NCBI GenBank assembly: GCA_035689115.1
Contig: DASSMA010000076.1
Location: 115,491-179,490 of the forward strand
Reading direction: 5' to 3'
From: JAHFUS01 sp035689115
GTDB taxonomy: Bacteria; Actinomycetota; Acidimicrobiia; Acidimicrobiales; GCA-2861595
DNA: 64,000 nt
Part shown: piece by piece, positions 56,024 to 64,000 of the stretch
Layout: each line of letters opens with the position of its first letter
Position numbering within the stretch: position 1 is the stretch's first letter
The notes under the pieces: model-generated
What the model was told of the DNA's origin: nothing
Database searches by the model: none
What the model saw: only the letters and a program-made list of their open reading frames with translations
Translations under genes and position numbers: made by a program

Positions 56024-56047
56024 GAATCCGCCCCGAAGGGCGGATTC
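56024..56047. terminator. bidirectional terminator hairpin
   Basis: GAATCCGCCC (56024-56033) pairs with GGGCGGATTC (56038-56047) with loop CGAA, between the ferredoxin and the convergent small membrane gene. Confidence 0.85.
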
Positions 56048-56071
56048 CTCGTCGCTGGGGATCGCGGGGGT

Positions 56072-56290
56072 CTAGATGTACTCGCGGTCGCGGACCACGA
56101 CGTCGTCGCGGCCCCGGCCGTAGGGGCTGAAGCTGCTCCAGAACAGCATCGACGCCAGCAGCCCGATGGCGCCGACGATCATCAGGATCACGCCGACCGT
56201 ATCGAGGTTCACGCCCTTGGTGGTCACGTCGATTGCGAAGGTCAGGATGGCCCCGACGGCGATGAGGAAAACACTGACGCCAATACCCAT
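56072..56290 (-). CDS. DUF6458-like small membrane protein
   Basis: 72 aa. Two helices (GIGVSVFLIAVGAILTFAID; VGVILMIVGAIGLLASMLFW) joined by VTTKGVNLDTVG and ending in a charged tail RDDVVVRDREYI. This is the pattern of short actinobacterial proteins I know as DUF6458; function unknown. The Shine-Dalgarno AAGGAG sits in the loop of a perfect GAACGG/CCGTTC hairpin (56295-56312), which could present or regulate it. Confidence 0.75.
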   Translation of the reverse strand: MGIGVSVFLIAVGAILTFAIDVTTKGVNLDTVGVILMIVGAIGLLASMLFWSSFSPYGRGRDDVVVRDREYI

Positions 56291-56401
56291 GGTGGAACGG
56301 CTCCTTCCGTTCTACGTCCTGCGCCTCCCCCGGGCTCTCGTGTGTACGCCGCGATGGTTCCCGGCCTGGCGCATCGCCAAACCCGTTGCCGCAGCTACCC
56401 G

Positions 56402-57637
56402 CTACGCAGCAGCGAGGTACGGGAGGGGGTCCACCGGCTGGCCCTTGACCCGCACCTCGAAGTGGAGATGGGGACCGGTCGACAGCCCGGTGGAGCCGAC
56501 CGCCCCGATCACCTGGCCCCTCGCGACCGTCATGCCAGGAGTCACGAAGACTTCGCTCTGGTGGCCGTACAGGGTGGCCAGGCCGTTGCCGTGGTCGATC
56601 ACGGTGGCGTTGCCGTAGCCGCCGAGCGGACCGGCCGACACCACCCGCCCGGCCGCGGCGGCGCCGATCGGCGTGCCCATGCCGGCCCCGAAGTCCACTC
56701 CCTCGTGCATCCGCACGGTGCCGAGGATCGGATGGACGCGGGGTCCGAAGAACGACGTCATCGGCGCCCCGGGGATCGGCGACGCCAGCACACCGGGCGT
56801 CGGGGCCACCACGGTGACGCCCGCCTGGAGCCCGAGCAGGATGGCGCTCACCTGGTTCGACTCCGCCCTGAGGGCGTCGATCTGGGCCTCGAAGGCGTCC
56901 TTCTGCTGGCGGACCTGGTCGAGCAGCTCGGCCTGGCGGGCCTCGTCGGCGGCCAGCTCGTCGCGTGCCGCCCGCTGCTCGGCCTGCTTCGCCTCCAGGT
57001 CGGAGAGGCGGTCCACCACCACGTTCCGCTGCCGAAGGGCGGCGTCCTTCTCGACCTCGACCCGCGCCTTCAGGGCGTCGGTCGCATCCCGCTGGGCGGT
57101 GTAGCGGGTCACCGCCTGCTGCTGGACGTCCATGACCGCCCGCAGGTAGCCGGCGGTGGCGGCGATGTCCCGCAGCGACCGGGCCTGGAGCAGCATCTCG
57201 GCGGCGTGGGACGACGGGTTGGCGATGTAGGCGGCCACCGCCCGGTCGCGCAGGCGGCGGTGCTCGGCGGCGAGGGCCTGGTTCTGCGCCTGGAGCAGCA
57301 GCTGGGTGCCGACGAACTCGCTCTGGAACCGGTCGAGGCTCGCCTGGGCGTCGGTGGCGTCCGTCCGGGCCGCCTCGACCAGCCGGTCGGCGGCGGCCAC
57401 CCGGGTGTCGAGGGAGGAACGGCGGCCCTGGATCTGGTCGAGGTTGTCGAGCAGGTCGGCCTCCTGCTGCGACGCCTCCGACACCTGGCCGCGCAGGGTC
57501 CCCAGCTGCGAGGTGATCTCGGCCTGGCGCTGGACCAGCGGCGGGGCCGTCGTCGTGGTGGGCCGGGCAGACGCCACGCCGGGCGCGGCAGCCAGGACGC
57601 AGACGAGCAGTGCCGCGGTGAAGGCGCGCCGGGTCAC
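56402..57637 (-). CDS. EnvC-like murein hydrolase activator/peptidase, M23 family
   Basis: 411 aa. Signal peptide RRAFTAALLVCVLAAAPGVA, then ~230 residues of coiled coil (QRQAEITSQLGTLRGQVSEA; LKARVEVEKDAALRQRNVVV; LEAKQAEQRAARDELAADEA), then LytM/M23: MTSFFGPRVHPILGTVRMHE, GVDFGAGMGTPIGAAAAGRV, TVIDHGNGLATLYGHQSEVF and GPHLHFEVR. The Zn ligands (H-x3-D in MHEGVDF; H-x-H in HLHF) are all present, so it should be active, unlike degenerate EnvC. FtsE/FtsX encoded 1.3 kb away are its expected activator. Septal peptidoglycan cleavage is the likely role. Confidence 0.9.
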   Translation of the reverse strand: MTRRAFTAALLVCVLAAAPGVASARPTTTTAPPLVQRQAEITSQLGTLRGQVSEASQQEADLLDNLDQIQGRRSSLDTRVAAADRLVEAARTDATDAQASLDRFQSEFVGTQLLLQAQNQALAAEHRRLRDRAVAAYIANPSSHAAEMLLQARSLRDIAATAGYLRAVMDVQQQAVTRYTAQRDATDALKARVEVEKDAALRQRNVVVDRLSDLEAKQAEQRAARDELAADEARQAELLDQVRQQKDAFEAQIDALRAESNQVSAILLGLQAGVTVVAPTPGVLASPIPGAPMTSFFGPRVHPILGTVRMHEGVDFGAGMGTPIGAAAAGRVVSAGPLGGYGNATVIDHGNGLATLYGHQSEVFVTPGMTVARGQVIGAVGSTGLSTGPHLHFEVRVKGQPVDPLPYLAAA

Positions 57638-57686
57638 CCACCAGGAATCGGCCGCTGGCCGCGGACCTTGAGCCGTGTGGCGGCCG

Positions 57687-58904
57687 CTACCTCAGGGTCA
57701 CGGCGAAGGCGAGCCGGTCGCCCGACGGGCTCCATGCCACGAGGCCGGCGTAGAGGGTGGGCGGGACGTCCACGACCAGGTGCCGGTCGCCCCCGCCGGT
57801 ACCCACCATCCCGATGTCGCCGGCCGTCCTGCCGTCGGGTCCCGGCCGCTGGTCGACGAAGGCCAGCGCCCGGCCGTCGGGGGACCACGTCGGCGACGCC
57901 GCCTTCGCCGCCACCGTGGTCATCCCGCCCTGGTCCATGTCGACCAGGCGCACGTCGCCGGCGTCCTCGACGGCCACGCGCCGCCCGTCGGGCGACCACG
58001 GCATCGGGGAGGCGGCGGCGCAGCAGACGCCGGTGACGGCCCGGCCCCCCGTCCCGTCGGCGCCCACGACCATCACCTCGTTGGTGAAGTAGGCGACACG
58101 GCTGCCGTCCGGGGACCACGACGGCGCCGGCTCCCAGGTGGATGTCGCCAGCACCCGCTCGGTGCCGTCGCGCTGATAGACGACGAGGCTCCCGTCCCGC
58201 ATGGCCGACAGGCGGCCGTCCGGCGCCCATGCGTGGTAGCCGGCGCGGGCGTCGACCAGCGTGGGCGACGCCTGCCCGTCGGCCGCGACCGTGTAGAGCG
58301 CGCCGCCCCGGCCGTAGGCGATGAGCTTGCCGTCCGGGGACCACTTCGGGTCGTAGGTCGAATCGCCGGTGCCCGGGACGACGTGCTCCCCGGAGCCGTC
58401 GGCGGCGGCGACCCGCAGGATGCCGCCGCTGGCCGTGGCGATGCGCGTGCCGTCGGGCGACCAGCTGAAGACGCTCACACCGTCCCCCACCCGTACCAGG
58501 CCGCTCCCGTCGGGCCGCACCACGTAGAAGCCGGGCCGCAGCACGCCCGGGTCGACCGTGGTGGGCGGGGTGGTCGGCACCGCCGTCACCACGGTGGTCG
58601 GCAAGGGCGGCACCGTCGGCACGGTGGGACGGGGCCGGGGCCGGGTGGTGGTCGTCGTCGACGGTGGCCGGGTGGTCGTGGTGGTGACGGTGGTCGTCGG
58701 GTCGTCGGGCACCACGCCGACCCCGACGTCCACGTCGGCCTGCCCGTCGACCGCCGCCACCGGCCCGGCAGCGGCGCGGACCTGCGTGGTCGCCGGGCGC
58801 TCCCGGACCAGCGCCAGCGCCCCGATCCCACCGGCGCCGAGGAGCCCGGCGGCCAGTGCCAGCACGAGCGCGACGGCGCGCGACGAAACCCTCCCTACGG
58901 CCAT
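57687..58904 (-). CDS. membrane-anchored PD40/TolB-like beta-propeller protein
   Basis: 405 aa. N-terminal helix (AVALVLALAAGLLGAGGIGA), a ~60-residue Thr/Pro linker (TTTVTTTTTRPPSTTTTTRP), then six or seven PD40 units each carrying W-S-P-D-G: FSWSPDGTRIATASGG, PKWSPDGKLIAYGRGG, HAWAPDGRLSAMRDG, PSWSPDGSRVAYFTNE, MPWSPDGRRVAVEDAG, PTWSPDGRALAFVDQR. TolB-like propellers bind proteins at the envelope. The linker would span the cell wall layer. It lies between ftsX and the M23 gene, all minus strand, suggesting a joint envelope role. Confidence 0.82.
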   Translation of the reverse strand: MAVGRVSSRAVALVLALAAGLLGAGGIGALALVRERPATTQVRAAAGPVAAVDGQADVDVGVGVVPDDPTTTVTTTTTRPPSTTTTTRPRPRPTVPTVPPLPTTVVTAVPTTPPTTVDPGVLRPGFYVVRPDGSGLVRVGDGVSVFSWSPDGTRIATASGGILRVAAADGSGEHVVPGTGDSTYDPKWSPDGKLIAYGRGGALYTVAADGQASPTLVDARAGYHAWAPDGRLSAMRDGSLVVYQRDGTERVLATSTWEPAPSWSPDGSRVAYFTNEVMVVGADGTGGRAVTGVCCAAASPMPWSPDGRRVAVEDAGDVRLVDMDQGGMTTVAAKAASPTWSPDGRALAFVDQRPGPDGRTAGDIGMVGTGGGDRHLVVDVPPTLYAGLVAWSPSGDRLAFAVTLR

Positions 58905-58940
58905 GGTCGGATCTTCGGCGCGACCGGGCCGGAAGCTGAA

Positions 58941-59822
58941 TCAGACGTCGAGGAAGCGGCGGACGGCGAAGGCCGAGCCCACGGCGCCGATGGCGGCGCC
59001 GGCGAACAGAACGAACAGGCCGGTGCCCACCACGTCGCTGGCCGGCGGGAGGAGCTGGTTGCCGAAGGCGTTGTCGCCCACCGCGCTGGCCAGCAGGTTG
59101 CGCAGCACGGCCACCACGGCGACGGCGACGGTGGCGCCGACCACGCCCTGCACCATGCCCTCCATCATGAACGGCACGCGGATGAACCAGTTGGTGGCGC
59201 CCACCAGCTTCATCACCGCCACCTCCCGGCGGCGGGCGAAGATGGCCATCTGGATGGTGTTCAGGATGAGCAGGACGGCGGAGAACAGCAGCACGCCGGC
59301 CACCGACACGATGACGATCTGGAGGGCCCGGGTGAACTTGAGGAGCGTCTCCACCACGTCCTTGGCGAAGACGACCTCCTTCACGCCCGGCTGCTTGTCG
59401 AACTGGGCGCCCACCACCTCGACGAATTCCGCCTTCTTGGGCACCACCCGGTAGGACGGCGGGAGGTCCTTGGGCTCCACGCTCTCCACCAGGTCGGGCG
59501 AGTTGGCGAACATGCGCTTGAACTCCCTGAACGCCGCGTCCTGGTCGACGTAGGTGAACTTCTTGACCTGGGGCATGGAGGCCAGGGTGCCCTCGATGGC
59601 CTTCTTCTGGTCGGGCGTGGAGTCGGGCAGCATGAAGATGGACAGTTCCACGCCGCCCCGCCACTGGAGGCTGGCCTTGGCCACCCCCTGCTTGAGCAGG
59701 AGGGCGCCGCCCACGAGGAAGAGCGACACGAAGACGGTCAGCACGGCGGCGGCGGTCATGAGCAGGTTGCGGCGCAGGTTGCTGGCCGTCTCCCGGACCA
59801 CGTATTCCAGGCTCAGGGCCAT
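58941..59822 (-). CDS. ftsX: cell-division permease-like protein FtsX
   Basis: 293 aa. First helix NLLMTAAAVLTVFVSLFLVG, a periplasmic domain (~50-165: VELSIFMLPDSTPDQKKAIE, KFTYVDQDAAFREFKRMFAN, LPPSYRVVPKKAEFVEVVGA), then three helices (LQIVIVSVAGVLLFSAVLLI; MVQGVVGATVAVAVVAVL; VVGTGLFVLFAGAAIGAVGS). ARRREVAVMKLVGATNWFIR is the FtsX/MacB loop. Transmits FtsE ATP hydrolysis to a periplasmic hydrolase. ATG 59822, 4 bp after the small membrane gene that separates it from ftsE. Confidence 0.95.
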   Translation of the reverse strand: MALSLEYVVRETASNLRRNLLMTAAAVLTVFVSLFLVGGALLLKQGVAKASLQWRGGVELSIFMLPDSTPDQKKAIEGTLASMPQVKKFTYVDQDAAFREFKRMFANSPDLVESVEPKDLPPSYRVVPKKAEFVEVVGAQFDKQPGVKEVVFAKDVVETLLKFTRALQIVIVSVAGVLLFSAVLLILNTIQMAIFARRREVAVMKLVGATNWFIRVPFMMEGMVQGVVGATVAVAVVAVLRNLLASAVGDNAFGNQLLPPASDVVGTGLFVLFAGAAIGAVGSAFAVRRFLDV

Positions 59823-59826
59823 CGGC

Positions 59827-60132
59827 TCAGTCCTCCTCGACGCGGCGCAGGGCGAAACGGGCCACGCGCCACATGTGGTTGAGAGCGGCGGCCAGGACCA
59901 CGGCGACCGCCACCAGGCCGGCGCCGGCGACCCAGACGGCCGTGTGGGACGACTCGGCCAGCGGCGACAGGGCGGTGAAGCCGGTGCCGTCGGGCGCCGG
60001 GCGGAGGGCGGCGTGGGCCGGGTCGTGGCCGCCGATCACGAGGGCGACACCCACCACCGCCAGCAGCACCACGGCGGCCGCCACACCGACCAGGATCAGC
60101 TGCCGGCGCAGGAGCGGCGCGGCGTCGGTCAC
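59827..60132 (-). CDS. small two-helix membrane protein between ftsE and ftsX
   Basis: 101 aa. Helix 1 (LILVGVAAAVVLLAVVGVAL), about 40 outside residues (HDPAHAALRPAPDGTGFTAL), helix 2 (AVWVAGAGLVAVAVVLAAAL) and a short basic inner end (NHMWRVARFALRRVEED). ATG overlaps the ftsE stop (ATGA) and its stop is 4 bp from ftsX, so it is translated with the FtsEX pair. In most bacteria ftsE and ftsX overlap directly. No family recognised. Confidence 0.75.
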   Translation of the reverse strand: MTDAAPLLRRQLILVGVAAAVVLLAVVGVALVIGGHDPAHAALRPAPDGTGFTALSPLAESSHTAVWVAGAGLVAVAVVLAAALNHMWRVARFALRRVEED

Positions 60133-60815
60133 GTGCCGTACCCGTACACGCCACGGGCCTGGTCGCGGACCACGGTGCCGCGGTCCAACTCGATGACCCG
60201 CCGGCGCATGGAGTCGACGATGCCCTGGTCGTGGGTGGCCATGACCACCGTGGTGCCGGTGCGGTTGATGCGGTCCAGCAGGCGCATGATGCCCATGGTG
60301 GTGTTGGGGTCGAGATTGCCGGTGGGCTCGTCGGCCAGCAGGATCAGCGGCCGGTTGACGAAGGCCCGGGCGATGGACACCCGCTGCTGCTCGCCGCCCG
60401 AGAGCTCGGTGGGGCGGTTGCCGCGCTTCTTGGACAGGCCCACGAGATCGAGGATCTGCGGGACCTGGGTGGCCACCACGTGGCGGGGCCGGCCGATGAC
60501 CTCCAGGGCGAAGGCCACGTTCTCGTAGACCGTCTTGTTGGGCAGCAGCTTGAAGTCCTGGAAGATGCAGCCGATGTTGCGGCGCAGGTACGGGACCTTC
60601 CAGTGGCTGAGCTGGGCGATGTCCTTGCCTGCCACCCAGATGCGCCCCTCGTCGGGCTCCTCCTCCTTGGTGAGCAGCCGGAGGAAGGTGGACTTCCCTG
60701 ATCCCGACGGACCGACCAAGAAGGCGAATTCGCCCTTCTGGAGCTCCACCGAGCAGTCGCGAAGGGCGACGGTGGAGCCTTTGTAGGACTTGGTGACGTT
60801 CTCGAGCTTGATCAT
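60129..60815 (-). CDS. ftsE: cell-division ATP-binding protein FtsE
   Basis: 228 aa. Walker A GPSGSGKSTF (~36-45), Q-loop IGCIFQDFKLLPNKTVYENV, signature LSGGEQQRVSIARAF, Walker B LILLADEPTGNLDP, H-loop VVMATHDQGIVDSM. MIKLENVTKSYKGSTVALRD is the usual FtsE start. With FtsX it powers activation of peptidoglycan hydrolases at the septum. ATG 60815, 27 bp after prfB, so it may be on the same transcript. Confidence 0.96.
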   Translation of the reverse strand: MIKLENVTKSYKGSTVALRDCSVELQKGEFAFLVGPSGSGKSTFLRLLTKEEEPDEGRIWVAGKDIAQLSHWKVPYLRRNIGCIFQDFKLLPNKTVYENVAFALEVIGRPRHVVATQVPQILDLVGLSKKRGNRPTELSGGEQQRVSIARAFVNRPLILLADEPTGNLDPNTTMGIMRLLDRINRTGTTVVMATHDQGIVDSMRRRVIELDRGTVVRDQARGVYGYGT

Positions 60816-60842
60816 GGGGAGGCGCCCGCAGGCGGCCTCAGG

Positions 60843-61949
<1,107 letters not shown>

Positions 61950-61967
61950 GACCGCTCAGGCCTCCGC

Positions 61968-62202
61968 GGCCATGGATGGCCGCTGCCCGCCACAAGCTGC
62001 TTCCGGCGGGGCCGGCACCGCGGCCGCCAGGCCGCCGCCGGCACATGAGGCGAGGGCAGGATGCCCGAGCCGAGCCATCGTGCCGCCGGCGGCCATGGAT
62101 GGCCGCTGCCCGCCACAACCTGCTTCCGGCGGGGCCGGCGCCGCGGCCGCCAGGCCGCCGCCGGCACATGAGGCGAGGGCAGGATGCCCGAGCCGAATCA
62201 TC
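61968..62202. repeat. 123-bp-period direct duplication in the secA-prfB gap
   Basis: Units 61968-62079 and 62091-62202 (112 bp each) differ at about four positions and are separated by 11 bp. Each starts ggccatggatggccgctgcc and contains several inverted repeats (GGCCATGGATGGCC; GCCGCGGCCGCC; CGGCGG...CCGCCG). The element fills the 259-bp gap between secA stop and prfB start, so it forms the 5' leader or promoter region of prfB. I see no coding capacity. Confidence 0.8.
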
Positions 62203-62208
62203 AGACAA

Positions 62209-64000
62209 CTACTTCCCGTGGCAGAGCTTGAACTTCTTGCCGCTGCCGCACCAGCACGGCTGGTTGCGACCCACCTTCTCCTGGGCCGACTTCACCACCG
62301 GCGCCTGCACCACGTCGACCTGCGGGACGGGCTCGGAGTCGATCTGGCCGTCGGCCGACGGCGCCGGGCGGGCGGCGGCCGCCGCCGCCAGGCCCTGCGA
62401 CGGGTCGTCGGCCGCCTGGTACTGGGCCCGGCCCAGGTCGGGCTCCTCCGGCTTGTCGACCAGCACCTCGACGTGCATGACGTAGCGCACGTAGTCGTCG
62501 TCGACACCGTTGATGAGCTGGCCGAACATGTCGTAGCCCTCCTTCTGCCAGGCCACCAGGGGGTCCTGCTGGCCCAGGGCACGGAGGTTGATGCCCTCGC
62601 GGAGGTAGTCCATCTCCGAGAGGTGCTCGCGCCACTTGGTGTCGATGATCTGGAGCATGATCGACCGCTCCAGCTCGCGCATCGTCTCGGCCCCGCCCGG
62701 GATGTCGCGCTCGCGCTGCTCGTAGTAGGCCTCGGCCTCGAGGACCAGGCCCTCCTCCACCCGGTCGGCGCTCTCGGCCTGGGCCAGCTCCTCGACGGTG
62801 AACTTGGTGGGGTAGTAGAGCTTCACCTCGGCCAGCAGGCCCTCCACGTCCCACTCCTCCTGGTAGTCGGAGGGGAGGTAGCTCTCCACCAGGCTCTCCA
62901 TGGCGCCCCGGATGATCTCGAGGGTGCGCTCCCGGAGGTCCTCGCCGTCGAGGATCTGGCGGCGCCGGGCGTAGATCACCTTGCGCTGCTCGTTCATGAC
63001 CTCGTCGTACTTGAGGACTTCCTTGCGCTGCTCGGCGTTGCGGGCCTCCACCGTGTTCTGGGCCCGCTCGATGGCCTTGGTGACCATCTTGGCCTCGATG
63101 GGCACGTCCTCGGGGAGGGCCCGGCCCATCACCCAGCTCATGGCGCCGGTGGCGAACAGCCGCATGAGCTCGTCCTCGAGGGAGAGGAAGAAGCGGCTCT
63201 CCCCGGGGTCTCCCTGGCGGCCGGACCGACCCCGGAGCTGGTTGTCGATGCGCCGGCTCTCGTGGCGCTCGCTGCCCAGCACGTAGAGGCCGCCGAGGCT
63301 CCGGATCTCGTCGCCCTCGGCCTTGCACTCCTCCTCGAACTTCGGGAGCAGCTCGGCGATCCTGGCCTGGCCCTCCTCGCTGTCGGGGTCCAGGCCCTGG
63401 GCGACCGCCTCCTGGCGCGCCAGCAGCTCGGGATTGCCGCCGAGCAGGATGTCGACGCCGCGGCCGGCCATGTTGGTGGACACCGTGACCGAGTGGAGCC
63501 GCCCGGCCTGGGCCACGATGTTGGCCTCCCGGGCGTGCTCGTGGCCGCTGGCCGCCGTCTTGGCGTTCAGCACGCGGTGCTCCACGCCCTTCTTGTCGAG
63601 CAGCCGGGACAGCACCTCGGACTTCTCCACCGACGCGGTGCCGATGAGGATGGGCTGGCCCTTCTCGCTGCGCTCGATGACATCGGTGACGACGGCGTCG
63701 AACTTGGCCTGCTCGGTCTTGTAGATGAGGTCGCCCAGGTCCTGGCGCACCATCGGCCGGTGGGTGGGGATCGGCACGACGGGCAGGTTGTAGGTGTTGG
63801 CGAACTCCGACGCCTCGGTCTCCGCCGTACCCGTCATGCCGGCCAGCTTCTCGTAGAGGCGGAAGAAGTTCTGGTAGGTGACGGTGGCCCAGGTGTGGTT
63901 CTCGTCCTTGATCTTCACCCGCTCCTTGGCCTCCACCGCCTGGTGGAGCCCGTCGGACCACCGCCGGCCCTCGAGGATGCGCCCGGTGAACTCGTCGACG
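62209..64000 (-). CDS. secA: preprotein translocase ATPase SecA, 5' part outside window
   Basis: Only the C-terminal 597 residues are inside. They start in VDEFTGRILEGRRWSDGLHQ and include the second ATPase half (MTGTAETEASEFANTYNLPV, STNMAGRGVDILLGGN, GSERHESRRIDNQLRGRSGR, QGDPGESRFFLSLEDELMR), the helical wing/scaffold domains, a disordered linker, and a C-terminal SEC-C zinc motif (GRNQPCWCGSGKKFKLCHGK, C-x-C-x8-C-H) that binds SecB-like partners or lipids. Drives Sec export of the secreted proteins seen in the window. Confidence 0.97.
   Translation of the reverse strand, partial: VDEFTGRILEGRRWSDGLHQAVEAKERVKIKDENHTWATVTYQNFFRLYEKLAGMTGTAETEASEFANTYNLPVVPIPTHRPMVRQDLGDLIYKTEQAKFDAVVTDVIERSEKGQPILIGTASVEKSEVLSRLLDKKGVEHRVLNAKTAASGHEHAREANIVAQAGRLHSVTVSTNMAGRGVDILLGGNPELLARQEAVAQGLDPDSEEGQARIAELLPKFEEECKAEGDEIRSLGGLYVLGSERHESRRIDNQLRGRSGRQGDPGESRFFLSLEDELMRLFATGAMSWVMGRALPEDVPIEAKMVTKAIERAQNTVEARNAEQRKEVLKYDEVMNEQRKVIYARRRQILDGEDLRERTLEIIRGAMESLVESYLPSDYQEEWDVEGLLAEVKLYYPTKFTVEELAQAESADRVEEGLVLEAEAYYEQRERDIPGGAETMRELERSIMLQIIDTKWREHLSEMDYLREGINLRALGQQDPLVAWQKEGYDMFGQLINGVDDDYVRYVMHVEVLVDKPEEPDLGRAQYQAADDPSQGLAAAAAARPAPSADGQIDSEPVPQVDVVQAPVVKSAQEKVGRNQPCWCGSGKKFKLCHGK

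Noticed and set aside
56291..56401. c-di-AMP (ydaO) riboswitch near the M23 peptidase
   Set aside because: The gap lies downstream, not upstream, of the peptidase, and only generic short hairpins are present; the peptidase's own 49-bp leader is too short.

Overview
The window is a high-GC chromosomal segment, almost certainly from an actinobacterium of the class Acidimicrobiia. The evidence is the very high G+C with heavy G/C third positions, many GTG starts and 1-19 nt gene overlaps, a mec-cysO-cysM-murI-MBL-rph-rdgB block in the order known from Mycobacterium, a conservon (cvnABCD) cluster, an actinobacterial-type (group 1h) NiFe hydrogenase, and four secreted proteins carrying the ~42-residue GYWLVASDGG repeat that I associate with Acidimicrobiia. 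No phage, insertion sequence or CRISPR array is visible. The species assignment is inference.

Layout. (1) 1-3.8 kb: two divergent secreted GYWLVA-repeat proteins, one a PGRP-type amidase that runs off the left edge and one an FG-GAP propeller. (2) 3.8-20.5 kb: a surface-glycan island with seven glycosyltransferase-type genes, three of them close paralogues, and a fused double glycosyltransferase. It also has helical/coiled-coil proteins with degenerate methyltransferase domains, an FkbM methyltransferase, and a DrrAB-type ABC exporter. Long AT-richer palindromes sit at both edges of the main block (3810-3846 and 19602-19649). (3) 20.5-25.5 kb: FAH-family hydrolase, ClpP, a lipoprotein dienelactone hydrolase, an ABC exporter half-transporter and a small secreted protein. 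(4) 25.6-29.8 kb: a CAP/SCP plus GYWLVA-repeat protein preceded by a probable c-di-GMP-I riboswitch with an RBS-sequestering switch, then tRNA-Leu, an NfeD-like small protein with a flotillin, and a beta-hydroxyacid dehydrogenase. (5) 29.8-36.3 kb: the rdgB-rph-MBL-murI-cysM-cysO-mec block (minus strand), with a 135-bp tandem repeat array between mec and cysO, then smpB and tmRNA. (6) 36.4-45.7 kb: a delta-60 propeller/GYWLVA protein, an HNH-endonuclease relic, a membrane protein, a serpin-like protein, and a two-component system divergent from a Met/His/Cys-rich four-gene operon that looks metal (copper) related. (7) 45.7-49.5 kb: the cvnABCD conservon. (8) 49.6-54.9 kb: a TPR protein convergent with hydrogenase maturation protease, large and small subunits. 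(9) 55-64 kb: CDF transporter, ferredoxin, an EnvC-like M23 peptidase, a PD40 protein, ftsX / small membrane protein / ftsE, prfB, a 123-bp duplication, and the 3' part of secA.

How the parts may work together. The glycan island, the riboswitch-controlled adhesin-like protein and the other GYWLVA proteins point to an elaborate, c-di-GMP-linked cell surface. FtsE/FtsX and the M23 hydrolase form a septal peptidoglycan-cleavage set. SmpB/tmRNA, ClpP, SecA and RF2 are core quality-control and secretion functions. The hydrogenase would scavenge trace H2 aerobically. CysO/CysM/Mec give thiocarboxylate-dependent cysteine synthesis. The TCS-linked Met-rich operon is the best candidate for an incompletely described system: a direct repeat resembling an OmpR-family box lies in its promoter and its sensor has a Met-rich loop.
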